Of a stretch of DNA of 64,000 nucleotides, positions 33,784 to 42,997 are shown piece by piece (within the stretch, counting starts at the first letter, position 1; the number at the start of each line of letters is the position of its first letter). The DNA is taken from positions 161,655 to 225,654 of the forward strand of contig JAUIAT010000001.1 of the NCBI GenBank assembly GCA_030425295.1. Direction: 5' to 3'. The position numbers were made by a program, and so were the translations under genes. This DNA comes from Gammaproteobacteria bacterium. Lineage in GTDB: Bacteria; Pseudomonadota; Gammaproteobacteria; JAUIAT01. The notes beneath the pieces were generated by a model that searched no databases, was not told where the DNA came from, and was given only the letters and a program-made list of their open reading frames with translations.

Positions 33784-36198
33784 AAGGTTTTCAAAATTCA
33801 AAATAATAACCATTTCGTTGCTTACTCTCTTTTTACTCAAGATGATGCCTAGTTTTTTTAAGTCTGGACTCAACCTATTTAGGTGAGAGCTTAAAGAGCG
33901 TGGGTCTTTCGGCCATTGAGAAGATTTTTGTATATAAATAAGCTCATCGTATTTATCTGATATAGAGAAGTTCAGTTGTTTTAGTAGTTGAGTTGCTGTT
34001 CCTTCCCACAGAGTTTTGCTTTGATTAGTAAGGCTCCTGCCTAGATACTTTATAGCTTCTGCTAAAGGGTCCTCAGACAAAATATTTTCTGAGTTTTCAA
34101 TAATATTTCTTTTATAAAGTTTTAGAAATTCTTCTGATTTGTCTATATTTGAAGCCATAACCCATTTTGCAAAATCTGCCATCCGAGGTAGTGCATGCCC
34201 ATGTATGGTATTAATATTTTTCAAGGCGCTTGATACGCGATTGCAAATGCTGGCAAGTATTTCTGGTAAGAGTTCATTAAATAGGTTGTTAATTTCTTCT
34301 TCCGTTTTTCTTTGGTTTAGGCGTAATTCTGGGAGTTCAATCACTATGCTTCGCTCTAGTAAGTCACCTCTAAAAATATTTACATTAATACCGTTTATCA
34401 ATATGGGTCTAGCTAGTTTAAATGATACTTCGTTAGCTGTTGTATAAAGCTCACGTCTGCTTACAGATGCGCCAGATGCTATTCTGCAAAGATTATCGCT
34501 TAGTTTATTAGAGATAAAGCTGTTGTTATCAAAGCTTAATAGCCTGTGATTTCTAGCATACGCAATAAGGTCTTTCTCATCGCCTGGGGTACACGTACTC
34601 TCATTCTCATTTGGGTCAATGATGCGCTTCAATATTTTTGATAGCATGCTTTTTCCTGAGCCTTGAGAGCCGTGGAGAACCAAAATAGGGTATGGGGGGT
34701 TTGGTCTAAATGCGCCAATAATCCAAGCTGCAATCAGATGTAATTGATTCTTATCTGTATTGCAAAGTTCTGATAGTAAAGTTTCTAAAGGCCTGTCTTC
34801 ATATGGTAAAGGCTGTGGGATTGCGTATTGGCTTCTTATGAAGTTAATTGGTATGTCTGACTGATGAACAATTTCCCAGTTGTGGGGGGTTATTTTTATT
34901 GTATTTCCATATTCATCGTCATTTAAATCTAGAGATATATAGTCCTCGTGCTTACCAACGCGTTGGTATACTTTATCTTTTTTACTGTCATACTTTGCTC
35001 GTGCGTCAATTGTGTTAATAGAGTCACTAAGCGTTTGTCCTGGTGGGCTAGATTCCATTAGCTGATAATAGCAATAAGCCATGTAGTCTCTAAACTGGCT
35101 GCTTTTTATGCGAAATACATGTTTCTTTTTGTTTTCATAGGCAACAGCATAAGTTTCATTATTCGTGTCATGAAATAGTTCGAAGAGTCTGCCTGTTTCG
35201 TTTAGTAAGCTTTTTGCTGTTTTATTGTTGCCTTCTGCATCTGTAAGACTAATTGCCTTTAGGTCAGCTATGATACTTGTATAAACAACATATGGCTTTA
35301 TAGCTTCAATAATTTGAGGTAGTGTTCCTCCCTTTGCTTCAAAGTCGGCAGCATCTTCTTTTCCTTGTAATCCCAATTGCTTAATATCAACAAATTCAAT
35401 TGAGCTGACACCTTGTCCTTTAAGGATGATGGCTACATTGTCAATATATGCTTGACCGGTATTATCAGCATCTTGCCATAATATAATTTGCTTACCTTTT
35501 AATGGTGACCAGTCAGTTTTGTTAAATGCTTTTGAGCCACCTGAAGAAGTTGTGGCTATACATTCGGGGTATAGTCTTTGAGCTGCGTCAGCTGCTTTTT
35601 CTCCTTCAGTTATTAATATTGTGGCTTCAAGGTTATTGGTTATTTGGAGTAAGTTATAAAGAGGCCTATTACCTCCAGGCCATTTCCATTCCCATTTTAA
35701 GCCTTGCTCAATTTGGGCTAAAGTTAAAGGACGTATTTCTTTGCCTTCATTAGTCTCAAACCTAAGAACTTTAAAGCAGGGGTTGCCGTTGGTATCTGTA
35801 TATTCCCAGGTGTTAGTTGCCTCGCCGAGTTTTGGTAACCAGGTTGGGGGTGGCGGTATTTCACCAGTAATGGGCAGAGTAATTATATTGCTGTTTTGCA
35901 TTTTGTTGTCCTTAACTTTTGAACATTTCTTTTTTGTGTTGAGTAAGCTACTGTGACAACTTTTGCTATATTCGGGCCAAAGCTTCATTTGCTTTAAAGT
36001 TCCGATTACTAATTCTTGGGAGCACCCAGAGAAGCAATGCACTAGGATGGTCCCGTTGTCGGACTCTGAAATGCTTAGACTGGGGGTGTTATCCTCGTGG
36101 GATGGGCAGCAAGCTACCCATCCATTACCAGAGCGTTTATATTTATCCAGATTTTTGGCGATATACTCTGCCGTGATATAATTATCAAAGTTAGTCAT
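33775..36198 (-). CDS. P4-like primase-helicase (CHC2 zinc finger, TOPRIM, D5-like helicase)
   Basis: 807 residues from ATG 36198 (AAGGA 9 nt upstream; start overlaps the stop of the previous gene). Zinc-finger ligands C31, H34, C55, C59 in CPSHEDNTPSLSI...VHCFSGC; TOPRIM domain about 193-255 (ILITEGEKAADAAQRL, ILWQDADNTGQAY); superfamily 3-type ATPase with Walker A GSQGSGKS at 510-517 and a later SFDNNSF/sensor region. This layout matches the replication protein of P4-like satellites and related elements. It should prime and unwind the excised element, possibly at the nearby repeat clusters. Confidence 0.92.
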   Translation of the reverse strand: MTNFDNYITAEYIAKNLDKYKRSGNGWVACCPSHEDNTPSLSISESDNGTILVHCFSGCSQELVIGTLKQMKLWPEYSKSCHSSLLNTKKKCSKVKDNKMQNSNIITLPITGEIPPPPTWLPKLGEATNTWEYTDTNGNPCFKVLRFETNEGKEIRPLTLAQIEQGLKWEWKWPGGNRPLYNLLQITNNLEATILITEGEKAADAAQRLYPECIATTSSGGSKAFNKTDWSPLKGKQIILWQDADNTGQAYIDNVAIILKGQGVSSIEFVDIKQLGLQGKEDAADFEAKGGTLPQIIEAIKPYVVYTSIIADLKAISLTDAEGNNKTAKSLLNETGRLFELFHDTNNETYAVAYENKKKHVFRIKSSQFRDYMAYCYYQLMESSPPGQTLSDSINTIDARAKYDSKKDKVYQRVGKHEDYISLDLNDDEYGNTIKITPHNWEIVHQSDIPINFIRSQYAIPQPLPYEDRPLETLLSELCNTDKNQLHLIAAWIIGAFRPNPPYPILVLHGSQGSGKSMLSKILKRIIDPNENESTCTPGDEKDLIAYARNHRLLSFDNNSFISNKLSDNLCRIASGASVSRRELYTTANEVSFKLARPILINGINVNIFRGDLLERSIVIELPELRLNQRKTEEEINNLFNELLPEILASICNRVSSALKNINTIHGHALPRMADFAKWVMASNIDKSEEFLKLYKRNIIENSENILSEDPLAEAIKYLGRSLTNQSKTLWEGTATQLLKQLNFSISDKYDELIYIQKSSQWPKDPRSLSSHLNRLSPDLKKLGIILSKKRVSNEMVIILNFENLAS

Positions 36199-36490
36199 CG
36201 TTGTTTTCCTTTTTCGTTGATTTAACTGTTGCCATCGAAGCTGCAACTTCGGTGGCCTTTACTCTTTTAAATTCTTCTGTGGTTAGGTAGTGCATAACCA
36301 TGCCGGTACTGTTAATTACTTTCCTGCTTATGTGCCACCCGTACCTCTGTTCAATTAAATGGATGCAGGCTGCCAGCCTCCAGGAACCTGTTAGTTCCAT
36401 GAAGTCTGGCGTTGTTATTCTGTTACCTGAAATTAGTTCTTGCATGGCGACTGTGATTAATTTTTGTTTGTAGGATTTATTATTACGCAT
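36191..36490 (-). CDS. Small orphan protein between alpA and primase
   Basis: 99 residues, MRNNKSYKQKLITVAMQELI... Residues 5-70 look like a winged-helix or HTH fold (QELISGNRITTPDFMELTG, IHLIEQRYGWHISRKVIN), ending in a polar Lys-rich tail. The ATG overlaps the end of alpA by 8 nt and its stop overlaps the primase start by 8 nt, so the three genes form one coupled replication/regulation operon. No named family. Confidence 0.75.
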   Translation of the reverse strand: MRNNKSYKQKLITVAMQELISGNRITTPDFMELTGSWRLAACIHLIEQRYGWHISRKVINSTGMVMHYLTTEEFKRVKATEVAASMATVKSTKKENNDD

Positions 36491-36692
36491 TGTTTTCAGT
36501 TCCTTTTATTCTTTTGCGTGTGTTTATCCAGGATTCGATCTCTTCGCGAATCCAACCAATTGTTCTAGGTGAGATTTGTATTGGTGCGGGGAAAGTTCCA
36601 TCTTCAACCATCCTTCGTATTGTCGACCTACCAATGCCAAGCTCTTTTACTAGGGTTTGCTCCCTAACGAGCAGTTTTTGTTTATCACTCAT
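36483..36692 (-). CDS. AlpA-family regulator/excisionase
   Basis: 69 residues with a MerR-like winged helix-turn-helix: TLVKELGIGRSTIRRMVEDGTFPAPIQISPRTIGWIREEIESWI is the AlpA/phage_AlpA pattern (SRSTIYR..., FP.PV.L..R...W...EV..W). AAGGAG lies 8 nt before the ATG. In P4-like elements AlpA activates the integrase or acts as excisionase. It is first in the operon with the small orphan and primase-helicase. Confidence 0.93.
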   Translation of the reverse strand: MSDKQKLLVREQTLVKELGIGRSTIRRMVEDGTFPAPIQISPRTIGWIREEIESWINTRKRIKGTENNA

Positions 36693-36719
36693 AAAATCTC
36701 CTTTTTGAGTGGTTAATAA

Positions 36720-36740
36720 AATTGTTCAAATTAAACAATT
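36720..36740. promoter_or_regulatory. Inverted repeat at the alpA promoter
   Basis: AATTGTT / AACAATT arms separated by 7 bp, 28 bp upstream of the alpA start. Position and symmetry fit an operator. Confidence 0.5.
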
Positions 36741-36756
36741 CTATGAGAGCATATTG

Positions 36757-36880
36757 GGTTGAGGGCTCAGCAGCTGAGGCCTCAATTGCATAATTGAGGT
36801 TCAATTGAGGGGTGAATTGTACATTTGAGCTTCAATTGAGGGCTAGAAGACCTCAAAAATTAAATTGAGGGCTCAAGGCT
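36757..36880. repeat. TTGAGG-rich repeat cluster upstream of alpA
   Basis: Six copies of a TTGAGG/CTGAGG core within 125 bp, most as AATTGAGGGCT: near 36759, 36774, 36794, 36804, 36835 and 36865, plus inverted CCTCAATTG (36780) and ACCTCAA (36850). Two carry the longer TTGAGGGCTCA. It lies between the alpA operon and the 380-residue orphan, both read leftward. Candidate binding sites for the replication protein or AlpA. Confidence 0.65.
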
Positions 36881-36925
36881 AAAATAAAAAAAGGTTGCTT
36901 GTTTGGGTTTCGTTCGGTTGTGAAA

Positions 36926-38068
36926 TTAGGGTGTTGTATTAGAATTTTTAGGATTATTCTTTGCAGAAGCAAAATAAGATTTTAATGAGTTGATTTTGCA
37001 TATTTCTGTGTGGTTTAATTCTGCATTCTCAAATTCATCATCTGCTTGTTTATGCATATGATGGTAACTAGTTAAATAGCCACAAATTGTTTCTCCATCT
37101 AAATATAGCTCATCATATGGCAGCATATGTTCTTCGGAATTTAATTGTAATTTTTTTTCATGATAATTATCTCTGTTCATAGTTAGGGTGTTTTTAAGTT
37201 TGCTCCACCCATATCCTTTCACTTTAAACAAATAATTTACTAAGATTTGTTTGTATTGAGCATCAGTTGGTTGTTGTCTGGCTTTTTTATTGGTAGCTAT
37301 TTCTTTACAATGATTAGAGATTATTTCTTTTTCATTGATTGAAGAGGAGCTGTTTGATTGTGTCTCTAAAGAAAGGTTGTTTTTATCTGATTTAGGGTTA
37401 GAGTAAATATTAATATGCTGAAGCTCGTGGTTTATGCTTTCAGATGCATATAGCAATAGATTGCTAGGTAATTTGTATTTATATTTAATAGCTGTGGTTA
37501 TAATCTCAAATTTGTGCAATAAATTTTGGTTGGTATTTCCAGAAAACCAGTTTAGTATTTTACACTTTGTATCTTCCAATCTACTACATAAGATAAGGTA
37601 TGCGTCATATACAATTTTAATAAAATTAAAAAAATCCCAGGCTGTTTCAAGTTTCTTGGGGATGTTAATATTTTCTTTGTCAGAAGAAAATACCGCAAAT
37701 AAGGTGGTTTTATGCATTAAGTCTTTGGCTTCTTTTGATAAATCAAGCTTATTTATTGTATTCTCTTTATCCTCCCATAAACGATAACCAGGTGCAAAAA
37801 AGCTATGCTGGGGAAATAGTTTCTTTTTGAAAAATTCCTTCCATAACGCGCTAATTTTTAAATCTGCGTTACATATAAGTTCCTGAAATTCTCGGAAGCT
37901 AGGCTCAGTATTAAGAAATGTTTTAAATCCAACACCTGTTAGCAGAGATGTTGCTGTCTCAATGTCCCAATATTTATATTGAAAACAATCAGAGTAGTCT
38001 CTCCTTTTGTCTGATTGTTCTAAAATTTCTTCCAAAAACTCTTCTGCAGTATCAAACCTTTGAATCAT
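36926..38068 (-). CDS. Orphan 380-residue element protein
   Basis: A soluble protein starting MIQRFDTAEEFLEEILEQSD. Residues about 30-50 (FQYKYWDIETATSLLTGVGF) resemble the yW-leeA-LL-Gi segment seen in many uncharacterised proteins next to integrases in proteobacterial islands. Residues 225-285 are Ser/Asn/Lys-rich linker; residues about 285-340 (QYKQILVNYLFKVKGYGWSK, LNSEEHMLPYDELYLDGETI) form a second helical unit. It is first inside the right end of the element. Function unknown. Confidence 0.7.
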   Translation of the reverse strand: MIQRFDTAEEFLEEILEQSDKRRDYSDCFQYKYWDIETATSLLTGVGFKTFLNTEPSFREFQELICNADLKISALWKEFFKKKLFPQHSFFAPGYRLWEDKENTINKLDLSKEAKDLMHKTTLFAVFSSDKENINIPKKLETAWDFFNFIKIVYDAYLILCSRLEDTKCKILNWFSGNTNQNLLHKFEIITTAIKYKYKLPSNLLLYASESINHELQHINIYSNPKSDKNNLSLETQSNSSSSINEKEIISNHCKEIATNKKARQQPTDAQYKQILVNYLFKVKGYGWSKLKNTLTMNRDNYHEKKLQLNSEEHMLPYDELYLDGETICGYLTSYHHMHKQADDEFENAELNHTEICKINSLKSYFASAKNNPKNSNTTP

Positions 38069-38101
38069 TTATCTTGATAACTCCGATACCAGTAATGAGC
38101 T

Positions 38102-38129
38102 TTTGTATAGCCCGCTGTATAGCCCAAAA
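38102..38129 (+). promoter_or_regulatory. Right arm-type integrase sites (tandem TGTATAGCCC)
   Basis: Matches 26805-26832 at 27 of 28 positions in the same orientation; again two TGTATAGCCC copies. Lies 52 bp from the right core site. Confidence 0.7.
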
Positions 38130-38130
38130 C

Positions 38131-38154
38131 AAAAAAACCGCTATGAAAGCGGCT
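38131..38154 (-). terminator. Rho-independent terminator for tRNA-Asn
   Basis: On the minus strand: stem CCGCT / AGCGG with loop TTCAT, extended by GC pairs on the outer side, followed by seven T residues. It lies 30 bp after the tRNA 3' end and inside the element, so the element has supplied the tRNA a new terminator. Confidence 0.85.
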
Positions 38155-38180
38155 GCAAAATTTTGTAAGTCATTGATTTA

Positions 38181-38258
<78 letters not shown>

Positions 38259-38271
38259 AGGCACGTTCAAT

Positions 38272-38300
38272 ATAATAGTGTGGAATCTAGCTTAGGTCAA
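38272..38300 (-). promoter_or_regulatory. Sigma70 promoter of tRNA-Asn
   Basis: On the minus strand TTGACC (38300-38295), 17-bp spacer, TATTAT (38277-38272), 13 bp before the tRNA 5' end. Confidence 0.8.
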
Positions 38301-38344
38301 GCATAATCTGCAATTTTTGTGTGGCGAAAAGTCATACATGATTG

Positions 38345-38815
38345 TTAGTAGCCCAAAGGGATTTCTTGATTTATATTTCCCGCGGTTTTAAGTTGTTTTT
38401 CTTCAGCAATAATCCCAATTATTTTCTTTTTTAAAACACCTTCAGAAAAGTGTATAGATTCAGATAGGTTTGAATTTAGCTTGCTAACATATAAATCGAT
38501 ATAATCATTGTAATTAGTTTGATTGGTTTTCTGAGAAATTTTATTGTATAGATCTTTAGTAACTGCAGATATGCATTCATTTAAGTTTTTGTATGTTGAG
38601 TCTTTCCCTGCAATATGCATTTTTAAGCGCCATATTGCCACATCAATATAATATGTGGAGGCCGAGGAGGGGGCAAAAGTACCGTAATTAGTCATTTGAA
38701 GAAGATTTAGCCCAGGGCTTTTAGGCTTAGGTATATTTTTATTATTGTCATATTTTTGGTTTTGTTTAGTTCGTGTTGTTTTTTTTATGGTTTTAAATAT
38801 TGATTTAAGGTGCAT
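38345..38815 (-). CDS. Orphan basic protein (156 residues)
   Basis: MHLKSIFKTIKKTTRTKQNQ...: a strongly basic N-terminus (residues 1-30), then a Tyr/Asn-rich helical body (YYIDVAIWRLKMHIAGKDST, YNDYIDLYVSKLNSNL). RBS AAGAG about 9 nt before the ATG. It lies just outside the right end of the tRNA-Asn element. No signal peptide or family recognised. Possibly an effector or a remnant of an earlier island at this tRNA. Confidence 0.55.
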   Translation of the reverse strand: MHLKSIFKTIKKTTRTKQNQKYDNNKNIPKPKSPGLNLLQMTNYGTFAPSSASTYYIDVAIWRLKMHIAGKDSTYKNLNECISAVTKDLYNKISQKTNQTNYNDYIDLYVSKLNSNLSESIHFSEGVLKKKIIGIIAEEKQLKTAGNINQEIPLGY

Positions 38816-38893
38816 ATTGATACTCTTTTTCGGGATTTATAGTATTTGTGGATAGTGTAAAATATTTACATTAAGTTATGCTAAAGTAAATTA

Positions 38894-38934
38894 GAAATTT
38901 GCGTCTGTAAGCCCAATTGTAAACAGCCTCTATA
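38894..38934 (-). repeat. Family-C dispersed repeat, copy 1
   Basis: A 41-nt element which on the minus strand begins TATAGAGGCTGTT and ends GCAAATTTC. It matches 59989-60029 at 36 of 41 positions. It touches the stop codon of the nuclease gene. Confidence 0.7.
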
Positions 38935-41575
38935 GGTTGTCTATCCTACAAAAAGTTTTTAAATCACAAAATTGGCAAGTTTTAGGTGGGTCTTTGGGGG
39001 CTATTGCAGCATGACCATTTTTAAAATCATCTGCTAAGCCATCAAATACAGTCCGCCAAGAGTTCACTTGTTCGTTCCAGGTGTCTTTCGCATCTGGTGT
39101 TTTTATTTCTGCTAGAGTTTTTAAGTTTTTGGAAGGCTCTGCTGTTTGTACACATCCTTTTAGTTCTACTTCGTTAGATCGTAATTGAGCGAAAAGCAAA
39201 CCGCTAACTGGTTCCTTGTGGCTGAGGCAGTAAAGGGGCAGTTGTGGTTCTGTTGGACGATCACCAAACCATGCTCTCATATCAGGTTTTCCGGTTTTAT
39301 AGTCAATAATCCAATGGCTGCCATCATCAATTTGATCAATGCGATCAACTTGTAGCTTAATTTCAAGGTCTTTGATTTTTAGTTGTTTAGATTGCTCATT
39401 ACCTACTACCTTAAAGTATGACCGATCTTTTTCTATTTCTAGCCATTGTTTTAAAAGATTTTTAAGGCGTGTTTTTTCAATGTTTAATATTTGAATAAGA
39501 AATTGATTTTGTTGTCTGAAGTTTTCAAAAGTGCGAGTTATTGACCTATCAATGATAGCTTCAATATCGTTCTTAGGTAGTGATTTTAGTTTTTTCTGAT
39601 CTTTAATTTCAGCCCAAAGAAAAGATAGTGCTTGGTGCAGAATAGTTCCTCTTTCTCTTGGTTCTATACCAACAGTCGGGTGATGTATGGTGTTAGCTTT
39701 AAGTCTAAGTGTAGCGAAAGCCCGAAATGGGCACTCAGCTTGATGTTTAAATAGGCTAACTCCACCAGGTGCTTTAGTTTTTTTAAATGCGACAATGTTA
39801 GGGTTTTCTGTGAAAATTTCTGTACTATGGGTATTATGGATTTGCTCAGCCCAAGTTGGGCTTAATTTTATAATGTCTTCGATATCATAATTCTCAACTC
39901 TTTCAATTAATGGGCTTGGTAGTTGAGGTTGATCATCATTTAGTAATGAATAGCTGTATATTATATTTTTGGCGCTGGTTGTGAAGTGCCGTAATAATTT
40001 TTTTGAGAAATAACTTTCTTGCTTTGCTGAGGCCCTTGGTAATTGTTTGTCTCGTTGCATCTTATAGGGAAGATATGGATTTGGATTGCTGTTTGTTGGC
40101 CATTTGCTATCGTCAAGCCCAGAAATCCAAATGGCATCAAATTTTATTCCAACAGCTTCAAGCGGACCTAAAACTTGAATGGGTGTGCTGGGCTTTTTCG
40201 CCTGGAAAATGGTCGAGCTAGCCAATTGCTTAATTTGGTCTAAGCATTCTTTTAAAGACATTTTTAATTTTACAGCTTCAATTGTAGATAATTGATTTAA
40301 TAATTCATGAAACTTTTGGTTTTGCTGAAACTCAAGGCTGCTCAGTGTTCTCTCACCTGGCCATCCATATATTTTTAAGAGTTTTTTAATTGATCTTGCC
40401 CAGTTGCTGGGAGATTGTTCAGCTGGTAATGATTTCCTAAAAGAAAGGCCTTTGCTTAAAATAGATTGTAGTTCTGGGCTTGCCGCATAGTCATCCTGTT
40501 CAATTGCATGATTGTTAATTGCTAGTGCTAGTTTGGGATTAACAGAGGATTGGTTTGCTTGGTGAATTTTTGCGTCTAGCATGGCTCTTGAGTAAAACTC
40601 AGTTTCAGCTCCTCCAATATGAGGGCTCTTTATGAAAAAACTAAAATCTCTAATGGGGCGTGAGGAAAAATCAATTTCTAAAATATTAAGAGCTGTTTTG
40701 ATTAGAGGGAGTTCAGCAAGGGGTTGGCCTAGTGAAAAGTCAAAAGGCAGTTGATCTGTTTCAAATTTGGCTCTTGCGCTAGGGGAGGATAGCTCCTCTG
40801 TAAATATGCGTTCATATTGCGATCTATTGTTTGCTAAGTCAACGCCTATGCACCCAATGTGGATGTTTGGGTTTTCAGTAAGTTTTGTTCTAGCCCAAGA
40901 GGCCATTGACCTAATTTCATCTTCAGAATGAGAAAATGTAAGTTTTTGTTCTGTTTCTGGTTCTTCAGTATCAATTATTAATGATGATATGGTTGAATAT
41001 TGAATAATATTTTGCAGAAGGTTAATTGTTGCTGGTGGTAAGCTGTCAAACCCGGCAAGGATGATTTTTCGTGGTAACATTGAATTGAATTGAATTGATT
41101 CTTCAGCTAAATAATTCTGAAGGTTATTTTGATCAAGCCAGGAGTTTGTATCACAAAAGTTTTTAAATTTTGTTGCCCATCTTAAGAATGTTTTATGATC
41201 ATTATTATCGTTAGGATCTATTTCCTCTAAATTTATTTGCCAAAGATTTATCATTTCCCAAGCTTGCAGGGAAATAGATGCAGTTGCCTCAACATCTAAA
41301 AGAGGATTATTCTTAGATTCACGAGAGATCAGTTGCTGCCACAGAAATTTAAGCTGGTGATTCGATAAAAGAAAAAGGTCTGTTTCGCACCAGCTAAATA
41401 GGCGTTTTGTCCAGGTATTAAGTGCTACCGAATCTAGGGATTCCCAAGCCTTTTTCCCACTTTTGAATTGATATTTATCATATTCTTTCTTTAAATAAGC
41501 TGCTAATCTTTGGTTTGCAGTAATTATTGTAGTGGTTTCGTTGCCAATTAATTCTTCTAGTGATTTACCTATCAT
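38930..41575 (-). CDS. Probable DNA repair protein, AddB-like with PD-(D/E)XK nuclease (TIGR03623 type)
   Basis: 881 residues. The N-terminal two thirds resemble an inactivated superfamily 1 helicase, with a clear IKFDAIWISGLDDSKWP motif and the LGPLEAVGI strand. The C-terminal nuclease has the LFKHQAECPFRAFATLRL entry, catalytic EPRERGTILHQAL, the VDRIDQIDDGSHWIIDYKTGKP core (D and the D-x-K pair) and a final cysteine cluster (CQFCDLKTFC) that with an upstream Cys could hold an Fe-S cluster, as in AddB. The family is found in bacteria without AddAB pairing and its exact role in recombination is unknown. A stand-alone gene upstream of the PmrAB-like pair's end. Confidence 0.88.
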   Translation of the reverse strand: MIGKSLEELIGNETTTIITANQRLAAYLKKEYDKYQFKSGKKAWESLDSVALNTWTKRLFSWCETDLFLLSNHQLKFLWQQLISRESKNNPLLDVEATASISLQAWEMINLWQINLEEIDPNDNNDHKTFLRWATKFKNFCDTNSWLDQNNLQNYLAEESIQFNSMLPRKIILAGFDSLPPATINLLQNIIQYSTISSLIIDTEEPETEQKLTFSHSEDEIRSMASWARTKLTENPNIHIGCIGVDLANNRSQYERIFTEELSSPSARAKFETDQLPFDFSLGQPLAELPLIKTALNILEIDFSSRPIRDFSFFIKSPHIGGAETEFYSRAMLDAKIHQANQSSVNPKLALAINNHAIEQDDYAASPELQSILSKGLSFRKSLPAEQSPSNWARSIKKLLKIYGWPGERTLSSLEFQQNQKFHELLNQLSTIEAVKLKMSLKECLDQIKQLASSTIFQAKKPSTPIQVLGPLEAVGIKFDAIWISGLDDSKWPTNSNPNPYLPYKMQRDKQLPRASAKQESYFSKKLLRHFTTSAKNIIYSYSLLNDDQPQLPSPLIERVENYDIEDIIKLSPTWAEQIHNTHSTEIFTENPNIVAFKKTKAPGGVSLFKHQAECPFRAFATLRLKANTIHHPTVGIEPRERGTILHQALSFLWAEIKDQKKLKSLPKNDIEAIIDRSITRTFENFRQQNQFLIQILNIEKTRLKNLLKQWLEIEKDRSYFKVVGNEQSKQLKIKDLEIKLQVDRIDQIDDGSHWIIDYKTGKPDMRAWFGDRPTEPQLPLYCLSHKEPVSGLLFAQLRSNEVELKGCVQTAEPSKNLKTLAEIKTPDAKDTWNEQVNSWRTVFDGLADDFKNGHAAIAPKDPPKTCQFCDLKTFCRIDNL

Positions 41576-41593
41576 CTTTGAGCTATATAAAAT

Positions 41594-42991
41594 TTAAGTT
41601 TCCCGAGGGAAATTAATAGTTATTTCTAGTCCTTTGCCCCATTTAGGTACACCTAATGAAACTTTTGCATTATGTAATTTTGCAATTTGTTGCACAATTC
41701 CGAGCCCTAGGCCGCTTCCTTTTTTCTTCGTTCCAACAACTCTGTAAAAACGCTCAAATACTCTATTGTGAAGTTCTTCTGGAATTCCAGGTCCATTATC
41801 GGCAACCTTTAGGATAACATGATCTTTGGTTTGTTCAACGCTTACTATGATTTCACTTTTTTGATCAGTATAACGAATAGCATTATCAATTAAATTTCTT
41901 AAGAGAATTGAAATAGCAGTCGGATAACCGTTAAATTTGCATTGTTTCTGAGGAGTTTTTAGTTCAATTTCGGTCATTTTGGCATCGGCCTTATAGATTA
42001 GGTCACTAATAACATCTTCTGCAATAGCTTTAATATCAACTGGTTCATTTTTTTCTTGTAGTGCATCAGGAACAGTTCTGCTTAATGTGAGCAGCTGCTT
42101 TACCACATGATGACTGCGTTGGATGCCAGTCAGCGCTTTATCAATAGCTTTATTACGTTCTTCTTCCGTTTTGGCAGATTTGATTAACTGTAGTTGAATA
42201 TTTAGTCCTGCAAGAGGGGTGTTAAGTTCGTGTGCTGCATCTGACGCAAATCGTTTTTCTCGGTCAATTGCATCATTCAGGCGGTCAAATAAATGGTTTA
42301 GCGAGTCAATTAGAGGTTGGATTTCTTGAGGAACATAATCCAGATGGACTGGTTCAAGGTAGTTTTGGCTTCTAGATCTAACTTCACTTGCTATTCTCTT
42401 AATGCTCTCGAGACCTCTGTCCACTACTACCCAAATTAAAAGCCCAAGGAAAGGATAGCTAATTAACATTATGAAAATAGCATATCTAGTTATTTGTGCT
42501 TCAGCTTGACGTCGAAAGTCATAACGTTCCGCAACCGCAATTGTTAGCCCGGTGTCTGGGTTGTAGGTGCTGAATATACGCCAAGGCTTGTTATCAATCC
42601 ATTTGTTTGAAAACCCTGTGCTACCAAGAGTTAATGGAGCTTCTGGTGCGCTTTCTGTGTTAAGTACTACCTTGCCATCTTGATCAATTACTTGAAACTG
42701 CATTTTTTCTGAAATCAGTTCATGATGTTTGTGATATTGATTGTAATAAATAGCATTCGATCTTTTCGGAATTGATCTTATTTCTTTTTGTACGTGAGCT
42801 AGGTTTCTTGCTTCAAGGCTGTCGCTTAATAACGCTTGAATTGTAAGTGACTCGAGTGTTAGCTGGGCATCAAGCTGGTGCTTTAGTTCTCTGTGCTCTA
42901 GGAATAAGTTACCTATAATCGCAAGCGAAGTGATCAGAGTTACACTAAGTAATAGATTTATTAATAAGAAGGTTCGTATTGATGGAGACAC
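41594..42991 (-). CDS. Sensor histidine kinase, PmrB/QseC-like
   Basis: 465 residues: membrane helix 1 (TFLLINLLLSVTLITSLAII), a periplasmic sensor domain of about 130 residues, membrane helix 2 (YAIFIMLISYPFLGLLIWVV), HAMP linker, HisKA domain with phospho-acceptor His in FASDAAHELNTPLAGL, and HATPase with N-box LIDNAIRYT, G1 DNGPGIPEE and G2 GSGLGLGIV. It is 6 bp downstream of the response-regulator gene. The periplasmic region lacks an obvious iron-binding ExxE pair, so the signal cannot be named. Confidence 0.94.
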   Translation of the reverse strand: MSPSIRTFLLINLLLSVTLITSLAIIGNLFLEHRELKHQLDAQLTLESLTIQALLSDSLEARNLAHVQKEIRSIPKRSNAIYYNQYHKHHELISEKMQFQVIDQDGKVVLNTESAPEAPLTLGSTGFSNKWIDNKPWRIFSTYNPDTGLTIAVAERYDFRRQAEAQITRYAIFIMLISYPFLGLLIWVVVDRGLESIKRIASEVRSRSQNYLEPVHLDYVPQEIQPLIDSLNHLFDRLNDAIDREKRFASDAAHELNTPLAGLNIQLQLIKSAKTEEERNKAIDKALTGIQRSHHVVKQLLTLSRTVPDALQEKNEPVDIKAIAEDVISDLIYKADAKMTEIELKTPQKQCKFNGYPTAISILLRNLIDNAIRYTDQKSEIIVSVEQTKDHVILKVADNGPGIPEELHNRVFERFYRVVGTKKKGSGLGLGIVQQIAKLHNAKVSLGVPKWGKGLEITINFPRET

Positions 42992-42997
42992 TTTTAA

